Shown: positions 50,201-58,400 of the stretch, in pieces
Numbering within the stretch: position 1 is the stretch's first letter
Layout of the letters: each line of letters begins with the position of its first letter
Origin: Corallium rubrum
Taxonomy: Eukaryota > Cnidaria > Anthozoa > Scleralcyonacea > Coralliidae
DNA length: 64,000 nt
Direction of reading: 5' to 3'
NCBI GenBank assembly: GCA_964035015.1
Contig: OZ036006.1
Coordinates: forward strand, 8,995,951 to 9,059,950
Translations under genes and position numbers: made by a program
Notes under the pieces: model-generated
What the model was told of the DNA's origin: nothing
Databases searched by the model: none
Seen by the model: the letters and a program-made list of their open reading frames with translations, nothing else

Positions 50201-52478
50201 GGTCTGGTCTGGTCTGGTCTAGTCTACTGTGATCTGGTCTAGTCTGTGGTCTGGTCTAGTCTATTGTGATCTGGTCTAGTCTACTGTGATCTGGTCTAGT
50301 CTACTGCAGCTGTGGTCTGGTCTGGTCTAGTCTATTGTGATCTGGTCTAGTCTATTGTGATCTGGTCTAGTCTACTGTGGTCTGGTCTAGTCTATTGTGA
50401 TCTGGTCAGTCTATTGTGATCTGGTCTAGTCTACTGTGATCTGGTCTAGTCTATTGTGATCTGGTCTAGTCTACTGTGGTCTGGTCTAGTCTACTGTGGT
50501 CTAGTCTACTGTGGTCTGGTCTAGTCTATTGTGATCTGGTCTAGTCTACTGTGATCTGGTCTAGTCTACTGTGGTCTGGTCTAGTTTACTGTGGTCTGGT
50601 CTAGTCTACTGTGATCTGGTCTAGTCTACTGTGGTCTGGTCTAGTCTACTGTGGTCTGGTCTGGTCTAGTCTATTGTGATCTGGTCTAGTCTACTGTGAT
50701 CTGGTCTAGTCTATTGTGATCTGGTCTAGTCTAGTCTACTGTGATCTGATCTGGTCTAGTCTAGTCTACTGTGATCTGATCTAGTCTATTGTGATCTGGT
50801 CTAGTCTACTGTGGTCTGGTCTAGTCTACTGTGATCTGGTCTAGTCTACTGTGGTCTGGTCTGGTCTATTATCTAGTCTGCTCTAGTTTAGAGTACTTAT
50901 ACAGCTTGACTAGCAAATTAATGTGTAATACAAAATTCCTTTCAGTTTTTACTTATTCAAACGGAGCTTGTACCCTCAAAACTACGCTCCCCAGCACAAC
51001 AACCAACCACAGCAGCAGCCGTCATATCAACCTGCACAACAGGCTGCCTACAACCAACCAGCCCCTCGGCCTTACAACTATCAGGCAGCTGCGAGCAGGA
51101 ATACTCTAGCCCAAGCCAGCCCACAATATAGGCGTTTACCTTTAGCTCAGACCCTGCAGAAGAAAGCACCAGAGGTACAACAGCCTCAAGAGAGGACATG
51201 GGTGGATAAGTTGGGAGTGAAATGGACGACAAAGAAGGTGAATGATTATAAATGGGGTGAACGAGAGCCAGGGATTGTGATGGATGAATACGCTGGAGGT
51301 CCATTTGGATTCGATGATGTCAAGAGAAATCAAATACTGCACGCAAACCAACATCGCCAGGTACACGGTTACAATTAGAAGGATAATTTGCAGCTATTGT
51401 TGTTTGCAATGGTGGTGCTGTTGGTGGTGGTGGTGCTGTTGTTGTTGGTGGTAATGGTGGTACTGTTGCTAGTGGTGTTGTCGTTGTCAGTGGAGGTTGC
51501 TGTTGGAGGTTGTTGTTGGTGTTGCTGTCGGTGGTGGTAGTGCTGCTGTCGGTGGTAATGGTGCTGCTGCTGTTGTTGTTGGTGGTGGTAATAGTGGTGC
51601 TGCTGCTGTTGTTGTTGGTGGCGGTAGTGTTGCTGGTGGTGGTAACGGTGGTGCTGCTGTCGGTGGTGGTAGTAGTGGTGGTAGTAGTGGTGGTGGTAAT
51701 TAGTGGTGGTGCTGGTGCTGCTGTTGTTAGTGGTGGTAATAGTGTTGTTGTTAGTGGTGGTGGTAATTAGTGGTGGTGCTGGTGCTGCTGTGTTGTTGTT
51801 GTTGTTGGTGGTGGTGTTGTTGGTAGTGGTGCTGCTGTAGTTGGTGGTGGTGGTGGTGGTGCTGCTGCTCTAGTTGTTGTTGGTGGTGGTGGTGCTGTTG
51901 TTTCGGTTGGTGCTGTTGTTGTTGGTAGTGGTGCTGCTGTTGGTGGTGGTGGTGGTGGTGCTGTTGTTGTGTTGTTGTTGTTGCTGCTGCTGCCGTCATT
52001 GTTGTTGTTGTTTGTTTTGCAGAACTACTGCTGTTGTTGCCGTCGCTGTTGTTTTTTGGTGGTGGTGGTGGTGGTGGTGGTGTCGTCGTCACTGTTGTTG
52101 TTGTTGTTGTTGTTGCTGCTGTTGTTTGTGTTGTTATTGTTGATGTTGTTCTTGTCATCGTCGCTGCTGTTGCTATTATCAAGGTGCTTAGTCATTGTTC
52201 TAAATATTTTGTATTTTCTATTTCGTTTGTAGTGGACAAGAAGAACAACTATTCCAAAGCCATTGTCCAACATTCATCCTCGAAGTTGGATTGACGGCCA
52301 TGGCGTGAGATGGACCTACGAGCACGTCAATGATTACAAATGGGGAGAACGTGAACCAGGCATCAACATGGATGAATATAATGGAGGCCCTTACGGATGG
52401 AACGATGTCAAACGAAGTCAAATATCTTTACCAGCTAGTATAGTTTCACGACGAAACATGTATATGGACAAGCCTTAA
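42757..52478 (+). CDS. Unrecognised secreted precursor-like protein, four exons
   Basis: Exons 42757-42901, 48928-49105, 50946-51360 and 52233-52478 join in phase through GT-AG introns to give 327 residues. A signal peptide (MRILIFLLVIALFVVVHVNG) is followed by a basic stretch. Exon 2 has a His/Lys/Arg-rich segment and YTDGPYGWGPARKRR (furin-like RKRR at 101-104). Exon 3 is Gln/Pro/Tyr/Asn-rich and then carries a 46-residue block at 190-235. Exon 4 repeats this block at 262-307; by eye 32 of 46 positions are identical, including VNDYKWGEREPGI and the closing GGP-aromatic-G-aromatic and DVKR. Each of the three blocks ends at basic residues, and further KR/RR pairs occur. The design resembles a prohormone or an extracellular-matrix precursor. 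There are almost no cysteines. I do not recognise the family. Retaining intron 3 would end the protein at TAG 51376-51378 after VHGYN. Confidence 0.8.
43480..43620. repeat. Copy of the 5S-SINE-associated repeat body
   Basis: CAGCCAGCGGCTGAATT, GCAGATCAACGTGGCCGTGT and CGAGGCATATCAAAGGCGCT match 62210-62290, where the same body is joined to 5S-like sequence. The 5S part is missing here. Confidence 0.6.
43850..44020. repeat. GTAAGACGTTACGCTACATT minisatellite
   Basis: About eight imperfect units of 18-20 bp containing CATTGTAAGACRTTACG. Confidence 0.85.
44163..44231. repeat. TA microsatellite
   Basis: (TA)n of about 34 units, abutting the left end of the first tRNA-like unit. Confidence 0.95.
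44331..44401 (-). tRNA. tRNA-like repeat unit, isolated copy
   Basis: First copy of the tRNA-like core also found in the 277-bp array; structure described under 45984-46054. It lies in a single unit (about 44232-44486) between a (TA)n tract and a foldback element. Confidence 0.5.
44487..44645. mobile_element. ~155-bp foldback element
   Basis: TAATAGCATGGC, TTGGGGTAGATTAGTGATTT and GAGGGAGGTTTAGTAAAAGT mirror ACTTTTACTAAACCTCCCGA, AAATCACTAATCTACCCCAA and GCCATGCTATTA. The loop is GAGGGCGAAGCCC. Confidence 0.8.
45048..47296. repeat. 277-bp tRNA-like tandem array with orientation switch
   Basis: Units of 277 bp run in minus orientation from about 45048 and switch to plus orientation at about 45778, inside the tRNA-like core. 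They continue in plus orientation to about 47296. tRNA-like cores lie at 45154-45224, 45431-45501 and 45708-45778 on the minus strand, and at 45984-46054, 46261-46332, 46539-46609, 46816-46886 and 47093-47163 on the plus strand. Copies differ by single bases, so the array is young or homogenised. The junction makes a palindrome of about 1.4 kb. The 95-codon frame in every unit is an artefact because 277 is not a multiple of three. Confidence 0.95.
45984..46054 (+). tRNA. tRNA-like core of the 277-bp unit (reference copy)
   Basis: GCCTCCG pairs with CGGAGGG except at the outermost base. D stem GCTC/GAGC, anticodon stem TTGCA/CGCAA (innermost A-C mismatch) around loop CTAGAAT (anticodon AGA) and T stem GTGGG/CCTGC around TTCAATT are all present. 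A box TGGCTCAGTGG and B box GGTTCAATTCC should recruit Pol III. An AGA anticodon would be Ser, but the variable arm is too short for tRNA-Ser, so it is a tRNA-derived repeat and probably not a working tRNA. The 46261 copy has an extra A in the D stem. Confidence 0.6.
47296..47320. repeat. TA microsatellite
   Basis: Short (TA)n that ends the 277-bp array, mirroring the (TA)n at the first unit near 44.2 kb. Confidence 0.85.
47390..48140 (-). repeat. Tandem degenerate tRNA-like repeats
   Basis: About seven copies of a minus-strand sequence (plus strand ACAACCTTCTGATCACCAGT, GAGATGCTCTAATCATTGAG, CTACTG). Reversed, they give an A-box-like TAGCTCAATG and B-box-like GGTTGTGGGTTGTAC. They are diverged tRNA heads. 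Flanking blocks such as TAAAGTGATATGATAAGTTG (about 47535 and 48160) repeat with them. None folds well enough to call as a tRNA. Confidence 0.7.
48187..48345. repeat. SINE tail fragment
   Basis: GACGTTCATCAAACTCAATTACTCAGAAAA matches 62825-62856 (GGACGTTCATCAAGCTCAAT), so the same SINE family is present here next to the tRNA-like array. Confidence 0.55.
48405..48790. mobile_element. hAT-like MITE cluster, second locus
   Basis: AAGGCCTGGCCAAACGCTTT starts the element, and GTGGCCAAACGCTTTCAACA with many TTCAACAT / ATGTTGAA decamers fills it. Same family as 25634-25835. Confidence 0.65.
48928..49105 (+). CDS. Secreted protein exon 2
   Basis: Acceptor TTTTTTAATCTCACTCTAG, donor AAACAG|GTATGA. 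Encodes residues 50-107 with two bases of codon 108. Holds the His/Arg-rich segment, the short DGPYGW block and RKRR. A GACGTTTCGTTACT hairpin lies about 60 bp upstream. Confidence 0.75.
49171..50870. repeat. 1.7-kb TCTACTGTGGTCTGGTCTAG minisatellite (intron 2)
   Basis: About 80 units of mostly 20 bp, with variants TGTGATCTGG and TCTATTGTG and short GTCTG duplications. It fills nearly all of intron 2 (49106-50945). The plus strand is G/T-rich. No coding potential. Confidence 0.95.
50946..51360 (+). CDS. Secreted protein exon 3
   Basis: Acceptor AAAATTCCTTTCAG, donor CGCCAG|GTACAC. Encodes residues 109-246: a KR site, a Gln/Pro/Tyr/Asn-rich low-complexity stretch (about 113-160), then the first full 46-residue block ending DVKR. 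The donor is chosen over read-through because the next exon continues in phase 0 with a second copy of the block. Confidence 0.85.
51395..52190. repeat. GGT/GTT/GCT trinucleotide tract (intron 3)
   Basis: About 800 bp of GTTGTTG, GGTGGTGG and GCTGCTG units fill intron 3 (51361-52232) almost end to end. Long Val/Gly or Leu/Val frames arise from it on the plus strand and Thr/Gln/His/Asn frames on the minus strand; none is a gene. Confidence 0.95.
52233..52478 (+). CDS. Secreted protein exon 4 (C-terminus)
   Basis: Acceptor TATTTCGTTTGTAG. Encodes residues 247-327 and stop TAA, including the second 46-residue block, DVKR, a further RR site and a short tail MYMDKP. Conservation of the block with exon 3 is far stronger in protein than expected by chance and shows the frame is real. 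Confidence 0.85.
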   Translation, partial: WTRRTTIPKPLSNIHPRSWIDGHGVRWTYEHVNDYKWGEREPGINMDEYNGGPYGWNDVKRSQISLPASIVSRRNMYMDKP

Positions 52479-52694
52479 GAAGATTGGTCAAAATCAACTA
52501 TGTCGTCAACCTTGTTCCCAGGGTAGCCAAGGGCGGGCCAGCCCGGCCAATCCGCGTCAATGACGTCATTCATTATTCTACTAATCTCCAACGCTAGTCC
52601 GTGGCCTGGCCACGCGTTTTCCATGCGTGATTTGTGTACTCGTGACTAAAGAATCTATACCGCACGCCATTTTCACTAACATAATTGTATGCAC

Positions 52695-52700
52695 AATAAA
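52695..52700 (+). terminator. Polyadenylation signal of the secreted-protein gene
   Basis: AATAAA 217 bp after the stop codon. It is the first such hexamer downstream on this strand. Confidence 0.5.
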
Positions 52701-52998
52701 TACATAATCAAACTGACTAAAATGTTTGCCGCAATCCTCCAAAAAAATAATGTAAATATTTAATTTTCGTATTTCATAATCTTCAGAATTCTACAAATTC
52801 TTTCCCTAAAATGCAGGAAATGACATTTCAAAACCCCTAAATTTCAAAAATTCTCCGGGGCAAGCTACCCCCTTCTTTAGAAATGTCACTTCGTGCCCGC
52901 CCAATTGGTCAACCCTGGCATGGCATGGGCTGGTGGACACTACATTTTCACTGGTTGATTCCTTTAATTTCATAAACATTTCTCGTGAAACCTACTTA

Positions 52999-53673
52999 AG
53001 GTGGCTCCACACAGTTTCTTGAAAAATGGAAAATACAAGTTTGAGAGTCCAAAACACGTGCATAAACAATTCCACAAAAGAATAAAACTAAATGTTATGC
53101 ATAGTTAAACAGTCTGACAATCAAAAACTGTTACCAAATAAATAGCAACAGTTGTTGCTATGGCAACAATGACGTTTCAAAATGGCTGCCAATTACCCTT
53201 CCAACTAATTTAATTCGAAAAACTTTGGTGACCCCCAATTTTTTTTTCATTAAAACTTTCCTTGAAGTGTGAGTAATCAGTAGGCCGATTTTAAAAAAAT
53301 TCTGTAGAAGGAATAATTTTTTTATCGGAAAAATCATGTTTGTTAATTTTTAAAAAATTTCGTTCTACAGAATTCTTTTAAAATCAGCCTATTGATTACT
53401 CATACTTCCAGGAAAGTTTTAATGAAAAAAAAATTGGGGGTCACCAAAGTTTTTTTCGAATTAAATTAGTTTGAAGGGTAATTGGCAGCTATTTTGAAAC
53501 GTCATTGTTGCCATAGCAACAACTGTTGCTATTTATTTGGTAGCAGTTTTTGATTGTCAGACTGTTTAACTATTCATAACATTTAGTCTTATTCTTTTTC
53601 CGAATTGTTTAATCACGTTTTGGACTCTCAAACTTGTATTTCCCATTTTTCAAGAAACTGTGTGGAGCCACCT
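52999..53673. mobile_element. 675-bp foldback element
   Basis: AGGTGGCTCCACACAGTTTC and TTGAAAAATGG mirror CCATTTTTCAAGAAACTGTG and TGGAGCCACCT. The arms of over 300 bp pair almost throughout, with a short AT-rich centre near 53335. TTA lies outside each end (52996-52998 and 53674-53676), which fits a PIF/Harbinger 3-bp duplication; TTAA cannot be excluded. No ORF. Confidence 0.8.
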
Positions 53674-53967
53674 TTAACGCATAGTTTTGTGCCAATTATA
53701 ATCAAATAGCTTCTGAACGTGATCGCCAATGGGATCCCCATTGCAATGAACTTCTAATTCTTCGCATCTCATTATTGATTTGTTATTGTCATTTTTATCT
53801 GATTGGCTTATTTTGGTCACATGATTACTGCGATTTTCAGTTGAGCTTGGAGGTAGATAGTTTTATTTAAAAGTTTGATCATTAAAACGCACAAATTGCC
53901 TAGGGAAATTCGAAACGTTGTCATGTGAGAATTTGAATGTTGTTAAAGGCAAGTTTAAAAGTTTGGG

Positions 53968-54265
53968 CATGGTCAATCGAGATATGGTCTGGAAACTCGG
54001 CAAACTTCAAAGTGCCTATAATGAGCTGTGATTTTATGTTGAACCGTACCTTACACCCTGCACATCCGTTGTTTTAGGTTTATTAATATTTACATAGCAC
54101 GGTTGAGTGATTGAACTGAAACGTTGCTATTGGACAATTCGTTCATTATACTAAAATACAATGTGTTCAGTGACCGTGCACCGTGCACAAAAATGCATAA
54201 AGGCGAACAAAAAGATAGACCAAAGACTTTAGCTGAGTTTCCAGACCATATCTCGATTGACTATG
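53968..54265 (+). mobile_element. 298-bp MITE with 31-bp TIRs, copy C
   Basis: Same element and orientation as 19802-20099. Flanked by GTTTGGG (53961-53967) and GTTTGGA (54266-54272), a 7-bp duplication with one change. Confidence 0.85.
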
Positions 54266-54404
54266 GTTTGGACAACGCGTTAATTTCTATTGGTCAAAAT
54301 GCTCAAACATTCAAATTTCCCATGGGAACGTGTTAAATTGTAAAACGATCAAACTTTTCAATACAACTTCCGGTCTGCAAGCTCAACTGAAAATCGCAGC
54401 ATCT

Positions 54405-54535
54405 TTCACAAGCTCGTTGTTTGTTTACACTCTTTACGTTCCTCTCTGACGAAGGGCCTTCGCTCGAAACGTTAGACTCCTACGTTCCATGTTTCGGCAG
54501 TATACCAAACCTTACTATATTTCGATTGTATACCT
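54405..54535 (+). mobile_element. Penelope/hammerhead-type repeat fragment
   Basis: Contains TTACACTCTTTACGTTCCTC, then the core at 54441-54474 (TCT, CTGACGA, A, GGGC-CTTC-GCTC, GAAACGTT, AGA) and CGGCAGTATACCAAACCTTA. Stem I has three pairs. Same family as 24760-25016 and 60944-61100. Confidence 0.6.
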
Positions 54536-54594
54536 TTATTCTTTACAAAGTAGTAAATCGTAGCCTCGCAAAGAAGATTTATCAACCATGTAAT

Positions 54595-55135
54595 GCTATA
54601 ACATGTTCTAAGGATTTTGGGTGAAGAAAAATTCGAGTGTAGAATATATACATTTTAAGACCAAACCGAGACCAGTTGCGAAAAATGCAACTACACAGGC
54701 CTTCCGGCAGGAATTGAAGCCAAGACCTTGCGATTCTAGTGCAATGCTCTGACCACTGAGCCACGGAGGGCGTTGCCGAGAGTTTGATTGCGAGTTCTGT
54801 ATATATAATAAGGTGGTAATGCCAGGAGAGAATTGGGTATATTATAAGTAATATTGGGCATTTCACTCGATTACATAGCATGTTCTAAGGATTTTGGGTG
54901 AAGGAAAATTAGAGTGTAGAATATATACATTTTAAGACCAAACCGGGACCAGTTGCGAAAAATGCAACTACACAGGCCTTCCGGCAGGAATTGAACCCAC
55001 GACCTTGCGATTCTAGTGCAATGCTCTGACCTCTTTGGTCTTAAAATATATATATTCTACACTCGAATTTTCCTTCACCCAAAATCGTTAGAACATGCTA
55101 TGTAATCGGGTGAAATGCCCAATATTACATACAAT
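54595..55135. repeat. Diverged copies of the 277-bp tRNA-like unit
   Basis: One nearly full minus-strand unit (tRNA-like core about 54701-54771, with several changes) and one partial unit. The partial unit then flips to plus orientation at about 55032, as in the main array. More diverged than the copies at 45-47 kb. Confidence 0.8.
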
Positions 55136-55277
55136 GCTATAACATGTCATTCGATATGGAAATAACAAATGATCTGAAGACCTTGTATAAAGATGTAGGT
55201 GTTGATTTTACAAGTAAAGATTACGACATAATTAATTAGGCCTGCACTCAGGCGGAAAAAACAAACTTTAATACAAA

Positions 55278-55499
55278 ATGGAGAGACTTTCTACCAGCTT
55301 ATCGGAAAGTCAGTACAGCGAAGATGAAGATGATATGTATAACAGAAAGACAGACGAAACAACACCTCTGACTGAGAGAACACCAGATAGTTGTTGTTGT
55401 GGGATAACACCGTGGCTTATATTTACAACAGTAATCTGTATTTTTGGATCATCATTCCAGTTCGGCTACAATATAGCTGTCGTGAATTCTCCAGAAGAG
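55278..55499 (+). CDS. GLUT exon 1
   Basis: Residues 1-74: Ser/Glu/Asp-rich N-terminus, three adjacent Cys before TM1, then FGSSFQFGYNIAVVNSP of TM1 and the outer-loop start. ATG context ACAAAATGG. Donor GAAGAG|GTTAGA, phase 0. Reading on reaches a stop at 55535. Confidence 0.9.
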
Positions 55500-58400
55500 G
55501 TTAGACGTTATTACGTAATTGCCAGCCAACAATAACTCATTGCTACCTAGGATATCTCAGGCGTTAACAGAGTAAAATAATCTGGCGTTAGACAGAGTAA
55601 ATAAATATAAAGGTCGCCTAGGAATGACTTCAGACATCAACTGTACGTTTATAGTTCCAAGGGTTTTCTCTTTTATGAGTAAAATCGTCTGGCGTTAGAG
55701 TAAAACAATAAAGGGAAAGTTTTTGGCCGACTCGAGCAGGAATGAGTGAATACTTTATAATACTTGATTTTAAAATTGTTGTTCCGCTTGAACGTTTTAC
55801 GTCGAATGTCTTCCTCTTAATTGAGTTGATTATACAATTTTATATAATAATGCATTTTCATTGGTTGTGTGTGTCTATTAAAGGCCACACGCCCAGCTGG
55901 CGTCAAACACGTCAGTAGACTTGTTTTCCTTTTTTCATTCCCCAGAAATTCTCAAATCACTTGATGTTTTTATTGTATAAAACAAATAGATTACATTTTC
56001 CAGGTGTGTGTACTGTAATAGATCACAGAAGACATCACACCATGTAAAGGACAACAGTCACACCACATAACATGCACAGTATTTACACATATACATTTTA
56101 ATGTTCCACTTGAAAGATCAAACTACAGCATAAATTTTCATCCCCATGCAATTACCATTTATGTATCAGTCAAATCCAAGCGTGACCACCCACCCCCAGG
56201 GTGACTCCTGTAATTCCCTGTGGTGAGGATGAAAACTGAAAAGCAGGTGAAAATGCCCTGTGGTGGGGCCAAAAATCTGTGGCAAGTTCCTCACCCCAGG
56301 GAAAGTTGTATTGGAGTTTCTCGCTGGCTGAGTTTACAAAAGAAGCGAGAAACATGTTTCTCACACTGGGGAGCCTAGGGCGAATTAGTATTTAACATCA
56401 CATGTTAAATGTTTGGTATCTTTTTGTTCTTTGCCACCATCGTGTCCACCCACCCTCCCATGTTGGCCCTGCATGCATGTAAATAGTAGAGTATAGCTTG
56501 ATTTTGTTTGTGATTCGGATTGACTGTAAATTTTGCAATAAAGGCACTGCGCTGCTCTTGCGGTGGCAGATCAACACGGCAACCCAGTGTGAGAACTCTA
56601 CTTTTTTATCTGTTGTTGAACAATTCACAATATAAAAAATAAGCATTTTATTATGAATACTTATTTCAAACACCTCTACTGAACTCTCCATGTGTTTGCT
56701 TTTTAACCAAGACACAACAAACTCTGTATCTTTTGCTTCAACCCTTTCACTCCCAAATACTGAATTTTCCCAGTGGCTTAGCCAGGGTCTGGAGTTGGGG
56801 GAGGGGGGGGGGATGAACCTCGATTTCCTAGGAGAGTTTGGGGGCATGTGCCCCTGGAAAATTTTTGATTTCTAGGGTCTCTGAAACGCTATTTCCCGCA
56901 TTTTGAGGCAAGTATTTAAGAGTAATCCAAAAGCCGTAACTTACATAATAAATTTTGTTGAAATTAAACCAGAACATAGAATGATACACTTCAGAATATC
57001 TTTAGATTTATTTGTAAACAAGTCGTAAATGTAAACACAAATTGGAGGCATTTTGTGTAGACCTTTAAGCATGCCTGCTAAATACATAACACATTACTAG
57101 TCTACTCACTTGACCTTAAAACAATGTAACACCCCCCCCCCCCCCCCAAGTTTCTCAACAGATTTAAACTTCACGAGAATGGTCTTGGAGACCATTAGGG
57201 GGTGAACGCCCCCCTTGGCTACACCACTGAATTTTCCGTACTTTATTATTTTACTCTAACGAACACCAGATGATTTTACTCGTCAATGGGAGTGCTCCCA
57301 GAAAGTTGGAGTGAAAGAGTTAAACTCGTCCATAATTGAATGTAATAGACAACAGACAGCCCAAACCACATGTTGAATCCGTTGATAAAAACACGAGGGA
57401 AAGGGGCACAATTCAATTGCCTCTCCCTCCAATCACCTTTTAGAGCTGAGAAAAAGGAATATTGGAATAATATTATATGTCTAATGCCCCACCCCCAAGC
57501 AAAGATTTGTTTTCAAATGCCCCATGGGAAGGTCGAACATGTTAAATGCCCAGCAGTGTCTGGGGAGGAAGGCATGCTTGGATTTGACTGATATATTACC
57601 TATACTATAAATTAACCCACTCCTGCCTGAGCTGGTCAAGAATGGCCCTTTTATTACTTTGAGTAACACCAGATGATTGAACAACCCTCATAGCACTACT
57701 TCTGCCTTTCTTTCTAGGTGATAAAGGATTACTTTAGAAACCATAATGTCACCATGACCAACTTCATGTGGTCAACATCTGTATCTATAACTGCCATTGG
57801 AGGATTAATTGGAGCACTCATTGGACCTAGTTTAGCCAATAGTTTTGGAAGGTCACTATAACCACTGCCAACAAAACATAATTCATATATCATCATTTGT
57901 CAAACATCATTTTAAAAATTATAATTTATTCAAATAATTATTATAATTTATTCAAATAATTATTATAATTTATTCAAATAATTATTATAATTTATTCAAA
58001 TAATTATTAGAATTTATTCAAGTAAATTTATAGTTTATTCAAATAATTATAATTTATTCAAATAATTATTATAGTTTATTCAAGTAAATTTATAATTTAT
58101 TCAAGTAAATATTAAAAATTCCAAAATTTTAATTTATGTAGGAAATCAGTATTGCTTTGGAATAATGCAATTATTATCACTGGATGTGTTTTCATGTTTT
58201 TGAGTCAAGTGGCAAAGTCACCAGTTCTATTGATCATTGGAAGATTTATTGTGGGAATAAACAATGGTATGGTATACAAGGATTATTTTTGAAGTTTTAA
58301 CATGTGGCTTTAATGCCTTGGTTCTTGGTAATTATAACTCTTACTGTTGTAAAATAAAAGTTGATTTGTTAGGTCTAATAGTGTACGTAGTTTTGAAAAA

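Noticed and set aside
50968..51378. Treating exon 3 as a complete intronless gene starting at TTG 50968
   Set aside because: There is no ATG; the acceptor at 50945 and phase match with exon 2 explain the frame better.
51497..52294. Val/Gly and Leu-rich frames downstream of exon 3
   Set aside because: They are GTT/GGT/GCT repeat translations lying in intron 3; only the exon 4 frame shows protein-level similarity to exon 3.
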